Part shown: positions 1-9,482 of the stretch, piece after piece
Layout: each line of letters begins with the position of its first letter
Position numbering within the stretch: position 1 is the first letter of the stretch
DNA from: Hypsibius dujardini
Lineage: Eukaryota > Tardigrada > Eutardigrada > Parachela > Hypsibiidae
Assembly: GCA_001579985.1 (NCBI GenBank)
Contig: LRSR01000654.1
Span: 1 to 26,246, forward strand
Direction of reading: 5' to 3'
Length of the DNA: 26,246 nt
Translations under genes and position numbers: made by a program
Notes under the pieces: generated by a model
What the model was told of the DNA's origin: nothing
What the model saw: the letters and a program-made list of their open reading frames with translations, nothing else
Databases searched by the model: none

Positions 1-480
1 TTAATGAAATGATTGAATGATTGGCTGATAGATTGATAGATTGATTGATTGTTTGGCGGATTGTTTGATTGAAGGTTTGTGAAGATTAGAGAATGATCGA
101 TTTATTTATCGTTTGATCGATTGATTGATGAATCAACTGATTGAAAATTTGATCGATAATCGGATTGATTGATTGATTGACAGGTGAAATAATTGAATGA
201 TTGGCATTTTAAATAAATATTTAGTTTTAAGTTGAATTTTTTATTGATTCAATTGTTTTGTCCTTTTCCAATACGGCCACATTGAATATTTGATTGATTC
301 ATTTAAACTTGGTTCCACATGGCTTAATGATTTGACTGATTGATCATTTTTATTCCTGTTAGTGCTTGATTGATTGACTCAATTTCGTTTGGTGACTAAC
401 GGCTCGATAGATTGAGTGATAGATTTGATTCTCTTCTGTCCTATTAAACTCTGTCCTATTCTCTCCTATTGATTGATTGT
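1..480. repeat. degenerate TGAT/TTGA tetranucleotide-rich tract
   Basis: The stretch is dominated by short runs of GATT/TGAT repeats (best at 1-60, 110-180 and 350-420) separated by AT-rich sequence. No coding exon is visible. It would lie in an intron of the minus-strand alanyl-tRNA synthetase gene if that gene continues past the left edge. Confidence 0.6.
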
Positions 481-589
481 TTCAATTTTTTTGCTTAGAA
501 AGAGTTCGATTGTCTAATTGAATAAGTTTGGTTTTGTTTGTTTGTGGATTCATAGATTGAAAGTTTGAGTAAGTCTTATTCTTCTTATC

Positions 590-1112
590 AAGGCTTCTGT
601 CTTGTTTATCCTTTTTGTCTGTCCTGTCCTGTCCGACTGTCCTGTCCTGTCTGGCTTGTCCTTTCTGTCCTTTCTGTCCTGTACATCCTCTCTGTCCTTT
701 TTGTCTGTCCTGTCTGTCCTGTCGGGTCAGACTGTCCTGTCCTGTCTGTCCTGTCTTTTCTGTCCTGCACATCCTATCTGTCCTTCTTGTCTGTCCTGTC
801 TGTCCTTTCTGTCCTGTCTATCCTGTCTATCCTGTCTGTCCTTTTTGTCCCATCTGTCCTGTTTGTCCTGTCTGTCCTGTCCTGTCCATTCTGTCCTTTC
901 TCTCTGTCCTGTCCTTTCTGTCTTGTCTATCTTTTCTATCCTTTTTGTCTGTCCTGTCTATCTGACTGTCCTGTTTGTCCTGTTTGTCCTGTCTATCCTG
1001 TCTATCCTGTCTGTCCTTTCTGTCCTGTTTGTCCTGTCTGTCCTGTACATTTTTTCTGTCCTTTTTGTCCTGTCTGTCTGTCCTGTCCTGTCAGACTGTC
1101 CTGACAATGCTA

Positions 1113-1171
<59 letters not shown>

Positions 1172-1255
1172 GACTGCCTGACTGCCTGCTTGCCTGCCTG
1201 CCTGCCTGACTGCCTGCTTGCCTGCCTGCCTGCCTGACTGCCTGACTGCCTGAGG
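590..1255. repeat. TGTCC pentanucleotide array grading into TGTC and TGCC tetranucleotide arrays
   Basis: About 590-1105 is a degenerate TGTCC/TGTCCTT satellite. About 1110-1170 is a clean (TGTC)n run and about 1171-1252 is a (TGCC/TGAC)n run. The array is open in several frames on both strands only because of its simple periodicity (Cys/Leu/Ser/Val or Gln/Asp/Arg/Lys products), so no CDS is called. It lies in the putative second intron of the minus-strand alanyl-tRNA synthetase gene. Confidence 0.9.
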
Positions 1256-1562
1256 TGGCGAAGCCCCCTTATTCAATCAATAAAAATTATTCTGTTATTC
1301 TGTTAGGCATGATCCACATATTACGTAATCATTAACCAAGTATTCGGGATTTTAAAAAAATCGAAGAAATTTCTCAGCAAGGACCTCAACGGTCAATGAT
1401 TACGCAATAATTGAAACAGGGGTCAGAGCCCCCCTGCCTCCAGGAGTCTGAGCCCATCGCTGGGGCCGATGACTTAAGCGCCGGCAGTGGGGGGCACGGG
1501 GGGCAAAGCCCCCCGCTTGGGGGTTGAGGGGGCGAAGCCCCCTCATAAATCAATAAAAATCC
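1249..1562. repeat. GC-rich hairpin cluster with two related GGCGAAGCCCCCT...AATCAATAAAAAT copies
   Basis: Three G-run/C-run hairpins with tiny loops are present at 1417-1436, 1498-1514 and 1527-1543, the last two reading GGGGGGCAAAGCCCCCC and AGGGGGCGAAGCCCCCT. A further copy of the 3' half is at 1255-1290. Both long copies end in a short AT-rich tail with AATCAATAAAAAT (1277-1290 and about 1549-1560), which looks like the shared end of a dispersed element. An imperfect inverted repeat (about 1319-1337 against 1391-1409) lies between them. Identity of the element is unknown. Confidence 0.55.
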
Positions 1563-1980
1563 CTGGATTTCTTTTGACAGTTTCTTACGCCGCTCTATGA
1601 AACAATACATTTACATTATTCATTTAAAATCTAAGCGGCCCGAGTCCATTTAAATTTTGTACGAATGCGAGCGCGTAAAGTCATTGATCATGACTGATTG
1701 ATTGCGCAATAACTGAAACGTGTCACTGAATCGATCAATGATAGGAAAAACACTGTACATGTTATTGGATCCCCCTAACCTTCTAAAGGTGCGGGGGCAC
1801 CTTTGTCTTTACCATCGGTAAAAGCCAAAGTCTTGTTTAATAGACTTGTAACAAAACTAATATTAATATTTGATATTTAGATAATTATTTAATAATATTT
1901 AAATACTATTAATTAATTAGAACAATCTAGATTTACTTAAAAAAGCTATACATCCGATTTGGATTTTGCACACAACCAAC
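1563..1980. other. non-coding, AT-rich intronic stretch
   Basis: No exon, RNA gene or strong repeat is visible here. A short copy of a GATTGCGCAATAACTGAAAC-like sequence near 1697-1716 echoes TTACGCAATAATTGAAAC at 1400-1417. The rest is AT-rich. By position it belongs to the intron after alanyl-tRNA synthetase exon 2. Confidence 0.4.
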
Positions 1981-2888
1981 CTTGAAATAGTCACCGAAGG
2001 ACCAAGTGCCCAGCATCTCAAAGAACGTATGATGGTAGACGTCCTTCCCCACATCATCCAGATCGTTGTGCTTCCCGCCGGCGCGGATGCACTTCTGGCT
2101 GTTGACGGCGCGCACCAGACGAGACATGTCGCTGTTCGGCGCCACGGTGCCGAGGAAGATCGGCTTGTACTGAAAAAAACACATGACTGACTGATATATT
2201 TAGCCAATCAAATACAAGCACACAAGTGGCCAGTTGATTGATATATTTACCCAATCAAACACAAGCACACAAGTGGCCAGTTGATTGATTTATTTACCCA
2301 ATCAAACACAATCACACAAGTGGCCAATTGATTGCTATATTTAGCCAATCAAACACAAGCACACAAGTGGCTAGTTGATTGATATATCTACCCAATCAAA
2401 CACAATCACACAAGTGGCTGGTTGATTGATTTATTAACTTGCTTAGATCAATGCTAAATAAATTTTCCTCAGTTTCCCTAGTATTTCAACAAGTGATTAA
2501 TCCCCTAAAAACGCATCGTCGCATGCAAATCATTTAGTACTGGCAAATGTAGATAAGAGGGAAAAAACTAGAAAAATCTACTGATCCAAATTATCAGTGG
2601 ACTACATCTACAGTGAATTTTTTGGTTGATTGTTGATTGATTGCAAACGAACTGTATTTACATTGATTGATTGGCTTGATTGACTAACTTGACCGTCAAG
2701 GTTCCCCGAGCTTTCTCGGCCATTCCATCACCTCCCCCGCGTACCTGATTCATCCCGGCGTTGGTGAAGAGCAGGGTCGGGTCATCCAGCGGCACCACCG
2801 AGGAGGAGTGCCAGTAGGTATGCTGTTTGCCGACGAAGAAGTCGATGAACGCTTGGCGGACATCTTTTGCGGTGGTAATTTCCGGCAT
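1981..2888 (-). CDS. AARS1: alanyl-tRNA synthetase, cytosolic type, N-terminal two exons (partial)
   Basis: The enzyme attaches alanine to tRNA-Ala using ATP; this part begins the class II aminoacylation core. Exon 1 is 2888-2745 (48 codons) and exon 2 is 2169-1981 (63 codons), both in phase 0 with GT donors at 2744 and 1980 and an AG acceptor before 2169. Exon 1 ends in [16 protein letters not shown] and exon 2 contains [20 protein letters not shown] and [16 protein letters not shown], which are diagnostic of eukaryotic AlaRS. The MNQ/KPIFL junction carries the intron. The start at 2888 gives the family's usual N-terminus and no targeting peptide is evident, so a cytosolic form is inferred. 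The remaining roughly 850 residues (motifs 2 and 3, editing and C-terminal domains) are not in the window, so the next intron exceeds 1.98 kb or the locus is broken at the left. Confidence 0.93.
2189..2423. repeat. 47-bp minisatellite, five copies, in AlaRS intron 1
   Basis: Five head-to-tail 47-bp units start at 2189, 2236, 2283, 2330 and 2377, each beginning GAYTGMTWTATTT/C and ending CACACAAGTGGCYRRTT. Units differ by a few substitutions and no indels, so the array is fairly young. Confidence 0.95.
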
Positions 2889-3579
2889 GTTTTGTTGCTT
2901 TTTCCTCTACTCCCGAGGGGACTGTTTATTACTCACTGTGAAAGGAAGGTAAAATAAGTGTGAACTGACAGCGAAGCAAGGGAATTAAATGTGTTGCGGA
3001 AGGAAGTGAAAGTGCGAAAGCTGATGCAAGAAAAACACCGCTGACGAATGCAAAAATGACGCAAATTTTAATTCGGAGCCATGTTAAAATCAACCGATAA
3101 ATCAGCAGGGATTTTCTACGTCCCATCAATGAGCGGCCGTAGTAGCATTACGCCCTTTCCCTTTTGCGAGATAGTTGCTTTCTATGTGCGGACTCTGGAC
3201 CTATTTAGCATGGAACAATGAGCAAGGTAGGAAGGAACAGCGGCGAACCAGCTCAAGCGGAAGTCGCGAGCAACTGCTGCGCACTTTCGCGAACAACTGC
3301 AAAAAAGTGGCGAACTGCGAAAATGTGGAGAACAGAAACGATAAAGTCTCCAGCAACTGCGAAAACGTCACGCACTAGTCGTTCGAACAAGAGAATAAAC
3401 AGGAACAAACAAGGAACAAGTCGGGAACAGGAAACGAACATTCAGCAACAGGAAACGAACATTCAGCAACAGCTGATGATGAAGACGTTTTCGTATCTTT
3501 CCCGTCTCAATTTTCATCAGCCATTTTTCCGCGAGAGTCACAGAGTGAATTTTTTTATTATTTTGCTGCTTTTAAATAG
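2889..3579. promoter_or_regulatory. head-to-head intergenic region between AlaRS and the DRG2-like/TCF25 locus
   Basis: This 691-bp gap separates the AlaRS start codon (minus) from the DRG2-like ATG at 3580 (plus). It must hold both 5' UTRs and at least one promoter, probably a shared bidirectional one. I see no convincing TATA box. A 21-bp unit (ACAGGAAACGAACATTCAGC plus A) is tandemly duplicated at 3427-3468. The open frames across it have no recognisable domain. Confidence 0.45.
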
Positions 3580-3821
3580 ATGATAATGGGGTTGGAGGAG
3601 AAGATTGCTGAGATCGAGAAGGAAATATCGCGAACGCAGAAAAATAAAGGTATTTTTCAGATTCGCGTTTCCAAAAAATCGAATCTGGGTGTGTTTTCTC
3701 CTTGTGCTTTGAACTTGATTCCATTTTTCCAGCAACGGAGAAACATCTGGGACTTCTTAAGTCGCGGCTCATCAAATACAAGCTTGAATTTGAAGCGGCT
3801 GGTGGAAAACTTCAAGAGAAG
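3580..3821 (+). CDS. DRG2-like N-terminal leader exons, in frame with TCF25
   Basis: Two exons, 3580-3649 and 3733-3821, joined across a GT-AG intron, encode 53 residues: EKIAEIEKEISRTQKNK, then ATEKHLGLLKSRLIKYK. This is the N-terminal helical segment of DRG2 (developmentally regulated GTP-binding protein 2), including the family's Met-Gly start (Met at 3586; a second in-frame Met at 3580 is directly preceded by a TAG). None of the GTPase motifs (no GFPSVGKS loop) follows. Exon 2 ends in phase 0 at a GTGAG donor, and the next exon-like sequence, at 4584, is the first TCF25 exon, also phase 0. Either the N-terminus of DRG2 is now the N-terminus of TCF25, or these are relic or mis-assembled DRG2 exons. 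DRG proteins are ribosome-associated GTPases, which fits a TCF25 partner but proves nothing. Confidence 0.75.
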
Positions 3822-3868
3822 GTGAGAACATAATTTCCAGATGAAATGAAAACTTTCCTTGCGAAGTC

Positions 3869-4010
3869 CGTCGTCGCTTGATTGATTGATTTGATAGGTT
3901 CAATTCCTTGCAACGTCCGTCGTCGCTTGATTGATTGATTTGATAGGTTCAATTCATGCAACGTCCTTCGTCAATTGATTGATTGATTTGATAGGTCCAT
4001 TCCACTTGAC
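3869..4010. repeat. ~49-bp minisatellite, three copies
   Basis: Three tandem units share GATTGATTGATTTGATAGGT, a CATTC/CAATTC stretch and AACGTCCNTCGTC. They lie between the DRG2-like exon and the first TCF25 exon. The third copy is more diverged. Confidence 0.85.
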
Positions 4011-4059
4011 CTGTTTTTCTTCCTGTCTGATGTTCGTTTGACTGACTTGACTGATTGAC

Positions 4060-4583
4060 TATTGCAGTTCTTGGACTGTTTTGATTTGTTTTGATTTGAA
4101 ATTTATTTTTACAAGCTTAAGAATAGCACATTATTCTTAGTCATGCGCACCTGTTATCTTATCAATAATGAAATAAGACTAATTGAATTTATTTCGATAA
4201 CATTGCTTTCAGGTTTTTGCCTTAACTTAAAAAAAATTGCTTCACCCCTTCGCGGTTTCATTGCTTAGCAATTATAATTTTCCAAAATTAAATATAAATA
4301 ATACATGTAAATTAATAAAACGCGGTAGTGAGTGTAAGTAAAAGCTATCATATTATTTAATATTATGTATTTTATTAAATGTTAATTAAATAAAATAATA
4401 AATAAAGCAAAATAAAAATAATTAATTATAAAATTATTATTACATTTAATAATTTGTATTTATATTTTTAATAATTTTTTATTTATGTAATACTTATGTA
4501 ATATGTAATAATAATAATTTGACACTATTTATTGTATTAAATATTATTTAATATATGATCAACGCATATCTCAATCGTTTCAG
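4060..4583. other. AT-rich intron tail, no exon found
   Basis: The sequence is strongly AT-rich (especially 4270-4560, runs of TAAT/AAATA). I searched it for a conventional TCF25 first exon starting Met-Ser-x-Arg-x-Leu-Arg and found none; the ATGs present open short frames without a matching donor. It ends in the acceptor TTTCAG before 4584. Confidence 0.5.
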
Positions 4584-7500
4584 AAAGCGACAGCTGGTGG
4601 TTTGAAAACCGGTGGGAAAGCCGCTGGCGGGAAAAAGGGCACCGCGGCACTTCCGACCAGTAAACCCAAACCCGAACGTGTCCACCGCAAGCAAAACGAA
4701 AACTCCTCATCGAGCGACGAGGACGGTGGTTCGGAGGAGGATTCATCAGATGACTCAGAGGAGGATATCCCCGTGAGGCAGCGTATCAATCCGTTCGCTC
4801 TGTTGGAAGATGATGCCGGTGGCAAAAACGCCGGGAAGTCCGATGAAGACGATTCTGGTGAGGAAGCGGATGAGAGTGCTGATGCTGGATCGTCTTCCTT
4901 GCCGGAAGCTCTAAGTCGAGCTGCAAAAGCGCAAAAGAAGAAGAAAAAGAAGGGATCAAAGGCGGCAGGTGAGAAGGAAGGATTCGGGAACATTTGCGTA
5001 AAGATTCGTTGATTGATTGGTTGATTGATTGTCTGCTTGATTGCTCGCTTGATTGCCAGCTTGATTGGTCGATTGCTTGACTGAGTGATTGATTGACTGA
5101 TTGCTTGGTTGGTTGATTGATTGATTGATTGCTTGCTTGATTACACAACCGTTTTATATGACATTTCTCAATACCGGAGTGAGAACTGGGAATCACATTA
5201 GCAGGAACTGCGGGAGGAAGCCATGGGCAGCCAGCTAAGCCGCTACAGAGCATGACGGAGGAGGAGTTGATTGAGATGTTTGCAGCGCAGAATCTGCTGT
5301 CCGCTGGAGAGGCCGCGTTGGACCGCGCCACCTCCGGCCGCCATGGATGGGCCGCCTCAAGCGCATGCATCAACGCCAAGCTACTCAACTATCGATATGA
5401 GTTCCAAAAGACTGTCGGAAAGAGCGGCATGTCGGCGATGCTGAGTGGGGATACGGCCGCGTCGTCGTCGGCGATAAAGGCGACGCGGGGTCTGGTCAAG
5501 GGCGTGCAGAGTCTCTTCGTCAACCAGCCGCCCAACACTTACGACCCCAAAATGGTGATGGATCAGTGTGAGTTCTTAGGTTGAATTGACAAGGCGGATC
5601 TGATACATTTTTGTTAAGTCTGGGCAACATTTCTTTTGAGTATTTTAAATTAGATTCGATTCGATTCGATTCAAATAAAATAAATTGAAAACTACTGTAT
5701 TTTCGCGTTAGACAGGGACAGCGTACGAGCTGTGGAACGTTTAATCGGCCACTCGGCGCTTATGCTCTGTGTACGGTGCACCCAAGCCATGCACACGTTC
5801 CACTCCAGTATGACTGTCCCTGTCTAACGCGAAAATACAGTAGTTTCAGTTTATTTTATTTGAATCGAATCGAATCGAATCTAATTTAATTTAATTTAAT
5901 TTAATTTAATGGAATATACGCAGTTAGTCTAAATGAAGTATCTCTAAATTCAAAAAGGTATTTTTGGTGAATGACCTTGTCTTGTTTTTTCAGTTGTGGA
6001 AATGGTGAAGGATCCGCGACGGCCGAACTTTCTCGTTTTCAAGCGATTGAAAAAGTACAAGGAGATTCAGCGCAATTTTCTCATGATGGTCTACTCCAAC
6101 CAGGATCAAATAGTGCAGGTGAACCACAACCATCCCTTCCTATTTTATCGAATTCCGTTCTGTCAGTAGATCACACATGGAATATACACTTTTTCGGTTG
6201 ATTGATTGATCACTGACCGAAACTGATTGTGTTTTGACAGGACATACTCCACGAGATGCCGTTTCACACGGACGCGCTCCTGCTGATGTGCAGTATCTAC
6301 GAACGGGACGACAACATATCTAGCGCCCGTCAGGCCATTGGTATGTGTATCTGTGTTGGAGGTATTGAAATGAAGACGGAAGAGTGTTTTTTTCTTCCAC
6401 GCAGAAACGGCCTTGTTGGGCCTGCAAAGCTGCTTCGATTTCCAGCAGCGCAACAATCCACATCTCCACCGGATGAGTTACCGCTACCCCGCCAACCGAT
6501 CCTACTTTGTCACTCTCTTTAAGCACATCGTTCTGACCGCTCCGCGATTTCCGGCAACCGCGCTGGAAATGGGCAAATATCTTTTCAAGTACGGACAGCA
6601 TCTAAGAGGGAGTGACAGATGGGCATATATACGATCATAGAGGACGCAGATAGACAGACAGACAGGCAAATAGACAGACAGGCAGATAGACAGACAGACA
6701 GGCAGACAAACAGGCAGACAGACAGACAGGCAGACAGACAGGCAGACAGGCAGGGAAAACGGCGTCGACTGCCTGTTTTAACGTTTTTGTTTCGTGATTT
6801 CAGTCTGGATTTAAAGGAGGATCCGCTTGCAGTCATTTTGATGTTGGACTACTTGGCACTTCGTGCGAAGGATTACTCATATCTGATTGCCTTTTGCCAA
6901 GCGTTCCAGGTTGGTGTATATTTGTGTGTCTGTCTCTTCATCAGTTTGTCGGCCTTTCTTATTGTCTGCCCTCCCTCTGTTTCTCTGTTCATGAGGTTGT
7001 CAGCAAGTTTGTTGAGAAGTGTTGCCTGTCTGGTGTAGGATCGAAAGCATTTGGATATGCTCCCAAGCTTCACGTACTCGATGCCTCTGGCGTTGTACAT
7101 CCGCGGAACTGCCCATTCCGACGAGGAAGACATCAGAGCGGCCGGTACTCTGCTGCAGGATGCCTTGATGAAATTTCCCGGCCTCTTCCGATTGTTGTCC
7201 GAGAAAGTTAGTACCTTCACGTTGACTGGTGCTTTACGTTTTCCTTGCGCCTTTCGCAAATGTATGGTCTTCTTTCTTCTCATAGCTTGATCTACCGAGA
7301 GATCACCTTCACACGCCGGCCGCCTTCTCCCGCCTCTTCAGCCTGGACGATAATGACGGTCTAACCTTACTGCAGGCGTTGTATGTGCGGAGGTGCACGG
7401 ACTTTTGGAAGGACCAGGGCGTAATGGCTTGGTTGATGGACAACGTCAATGCGGTCATCCAACGCGTGCATGAGAATCGAGTTCTGTTGGCGACCTATGG

Positions 7501-8330
7501 CGAAAGGTGTGTCTACGGCTCATAACTCGTATACAGGCAGACACGGATTTTCACAGTCACAGACAGTCAGCTATATTGATAGACAGACAGGCAGACAGGC
7601 AGGTAGACAGACCGACAGACCGAGAGACAATCAAACAGACAGACAGACAAACAGACGGACAGACAGATAGGCAGGCAGGCAGGCAGGCAGACAGACAGAC
7701 AGACAGACAGGGCCGACAGACTGGCAATAAAATCCATGCGAAACGTTTTTGCTCTTTGCTTCAACTCAAAAATTCTATTCTTTTTGCAGTCGAAAAAGAC
7801 TCTACCGAGGTACGCCTAGTAACATCTGGCGTCACGTCTTACTTCTGAACATCCCCTACTCGGAGCACGTTTTCCAAATGCGACTGCCGGCTGTAAGCAG
7901 TACTTTCAGCCTGAATTCTGATCTCAGTCCATTCTCCAAGCAGACGTGCCTTTATCAACCTGAATTTCTTCTCCCTCGCCGTAGGATGCCCAGAGTTTCG
8001 TTTTTCCCTTTGATCCCATCCCGCCGGTCAACTCCGAAGAAAAGGACGAGTGGGACCTCCGTGTCCATCTATCTCCGCCGGACCGACGCTCGAACGGTGC
8101 GGCCACCGCGCACCCACTCGGTGCCGTTCTTCCACCGGTGGCCAACGGTCCCGCGGACACAGTCATGCAGCTCGTGTTCAATGCGACGGGGGAGTTTTTG
8201 CGGCAGCTATTGCCGTCCACTGCCGTGGCTGCAGCCGCTGAGCCGGTATATTCGAAACAAAACTGTCTGTCCGCCTTGCTGTTTTTCTGTCTGTCTGTTT
8301 GTCTGTTTGTCTGTTTCCCTGTCTGTCTCC

Positions 8331-8380
<50 letters not shown>

Positions 8381-8576
8381 CCCTGTCTGCGTCCCTACTA
8401 TTTGAAAATATATATATTTTTTGTATTTGAAGGACCCCGCGTCGTTGGTAGGTGGGGAGGTGGTGATGGGAGCCGCCATTGCCGACGACGACGAGGAGTC
8501 TGGCGAACTGCGGGAATGTATGGACGCAGTGGAGACATATTTGCATGCTCGAGAATCGACAGCCGCAGAACCGTAA
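4584..8576 (+). CDS. TCF25: TCF25/NULP1 (Rqc1) ribosome quality-control factor, eleven exons
   Basis: TCF25 (yeast Rqc1) works with the listerin/Ltn1 ligase on stalled 60S subunits, promoting ubiquitin chain assembly on nascent chains. Exons by GT-AG and phase: 4584-4968, 5205-5567, 5994-6118, 6241-6340, 6405-6588, 6804-6909, 7039-7206, 7286-7506, 7790-7892, 7985-8245, 8433-8576. They sum to 2160 nt (719 residues plus TAA), near the usual 650-700. Residues 1-128 are low complexity: a Ser/Asp/Glu stretch (about 39-61), RQRINPFALLEDD (about 65-77), then KKKKKKGSK, typical of the family N-terminus. The conserved core follows, with SYRYPANRSYFVTLFKHIV, EDPLAVILMLDYLALRAKDY and RLYRGTPSNIWRHVLL. 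Exon 4584-4968 contains no methionine, so translation must start upstream; the DRG2-like exons are the only visible source. Exon 2 has alternative NAG acceptors at 5201/5204 that keep the frame. The start is uncertain and the body is secure. Confidence 0.92.
5013..5141. repeat. TTGATTGATTGC-type tetranucleotide tract in TCF25 intron
   Basis: This is a run of TTGA/TTGC units, imperfect, between TCF25 exons 4584-4968 and 5205-5567. It ends about 65 bp upstream of the 3' splice site. Confidence 0.8.
5647..5888. repeat. long foldback (palindromic) element in TCF25 intron
   Basis: The left arm (about 5647-5742) and right arm (about 5793-5888) are near-perfect reverse complements. Both arms carry AAATTAGATTCGATTCGATT, then ACTGTATTTTCGCGTTAGAC and AGGGACAG; pairing resumes at GTGGAACGT/ACGTTCCAC. 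The centre is only about 50 bp. Right of the arm is a short (TTTAA)n run (about 5883-5909). The whole fits within one intron and contains no ORF, so it is a MITE-like or foldback element. Confidence 0.85.
6641..6755. repeat. (GACA/GGCA)n tetranucleotide tract in TCF25 intron
   Basis: GACAGACAGGCA-type units fill most of the intron between exons ending at 6588 and starting at 6804. Confidence 0.9.
7567..7712. repeat. (GACA/GGCA)n tetranucleotide tract in TCF25 intron
   Basis: The run of GACAGACA units with a GGCA block at about 7671-7690 lies between exons 7286-7506 and 7790-7892. Confidence 0.9.
8262..8392. repeat. (TGTC)n tetranucleotide tract in TCF25 intron
   Basis: The TGTC/TGTT run, purest at about 8334-8380, lies between the last two TCF25 exons. 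Here the motif is in the opposite orientation to the two tracts in upstream TCF25 introns. Confidence 0.9.
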
Positions 8577-9179
8577 CTCGTCCTTTCGCACAATATTACA
8601 AAGCGGGACGGACGCAGGAAACTTCAATTTCGTTTGCGCCTGATGATCACACTTGGAAACAGCTCGGAGAGTGAAGAGCGTTTTATCTACTGTTTTGATT
8701 GGTGCCATAACGGCCCTTCTTTTTCTATGTAATACCAAGATTTGTACATGTATCATGTAATATGTAACCAGTGACATTTCGCAGTTTTCGTTTTGATTCA
8801 GGAGAACTCGCTTTCATTCAAGTAGACATGTAACTTGTCAGGTAAAACGCTGCCGGCTAAAGAAATGGCAGGATCTTCTTTTTCAATAAACTTTTTCAGC
8901 AAAAATCACACTGAAAAGAGCCTAGATTTCAAACTCTCCAACGATCACTCTTCAGTCAAAGTAAAATGCTTGTTCCCATGTATAAGGAAACCTAGCATGT
9001 CTCTTGCATAACCAACTCCATGGCTGGTTCTTTCTGTTTCCTTCACTAAAGGAACATGGATCTTAAGTCTAAGCTGAAAGTGAAATCAATCAATCAACAT
9101 CTTCAGTAAGGCAGAGACTCGAGCTGTGATTCAAGTTCTGAGACAGCGCTGTTTTAGAAGTGGGCTCTTGAACTCGGAA
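8577..9179. other. TCF25 3' UTR and intergenic spacer to CHORDC1
   Basis: No ORF with recognisable content is present. An AATAAA at 8885-8890, 309 bp after the TCF25 stop, is a plausible polyadenylation signal. The rest is unremarkable single-copy sequence. Confidence 0.45.
8885..8890 (+). terminator. candidate polyadenylation signal for TCF25
   Basis: A canonical AATAAA occurs at the expected distance downstream of the TCF25 stop codon. The cleavage site itself cannot be seen. Confidence 0.4.
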
Positions 9180-9389
9180 AAGCAAGGTTTAAGAACGAAC
9201 AAGCAAGGTTTGAGAACGGAAAAGCAAGGTTTAAGAGCGGAAAAGCTGGGTTTAAGAACGGGAAAGCTGGGTTTAAGAACGGAAACGTTGAGTTTAAGAA
9301 CGGGAAAGCAAGGATTGAGAACGAAAACGTTGGGTTTGAGAACGGAAATGCTAGGTTTGAGAACGGGAAAGCAAGGTTTGAGAAAACAG
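9180..9389. repeat. 21-bp minisatellite, ten copies, just upstream of CHORDC1
   Basis: Ten in-register 21-bp units of the type AAGCAAGGTTTAAGAACGGA plus one base run without indels, 94 bp upstream of the CHORDC1 start codon. Because 21 is a multiple of 3, frames stay open on both strands: heptads of LRTEKQG on plus and LKPCFPV on minus. Confidence 0.95.
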
Positions 9390-9482
9390 TTTGATTGAAG
9401 AACATTAACTGATCGGGTGGGTTCGATCTTTGCTGTTCGAAGTTCGTCGAGTGCTGTTTCTGTTTTGTTACGGATCATAAAA

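Noticed and set aside
602-1237. Long plus-strand ORFs rich in Cys/Leu/Ser/Val and a Gln/Asp/Arg-rich minus ORF
   Set aside because: They are produced by the TGTCC/TGTC periodicity, overlap in all frames and lack any domain.
2189-2423. Regular 47-bp direct repeats considered as a CRISPR array
   Set aside because: Units are contiguous with no unique spacers and lie in a eukaryotic intron; it is a minisatellite.
3218-3583. 121-residue plus-strand ORF upstream of the DRG2-like exon, tested as a possible TCF25 first exon
   Set aside because: It has no TCF25 or DRG similarity, contains a duplicated 21-bp unit and ends at a stop without a usable donor.
4584-8576. Possibility that the locus encodes a full DRG2 GTPase
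   Set aside because: No Walker A, switch or TGS-domain sequence is present; all downstream exons match TCF25.
8178-8777. 199-residue minus-strand ORF
   Set aside because: It is antisense to the last TCF25 exons and the TGTC tract, with a repeat-derived Thr/Asp/Arg/Gln stretch.
9131-9478. 115-residue minus-strand heptad-repeat ORF with an ATG start
   Set aside because: It is kept open by the 21-bp minisatellite period; no splice, UTR or family support. Mentioned as a finding only for the repeat.
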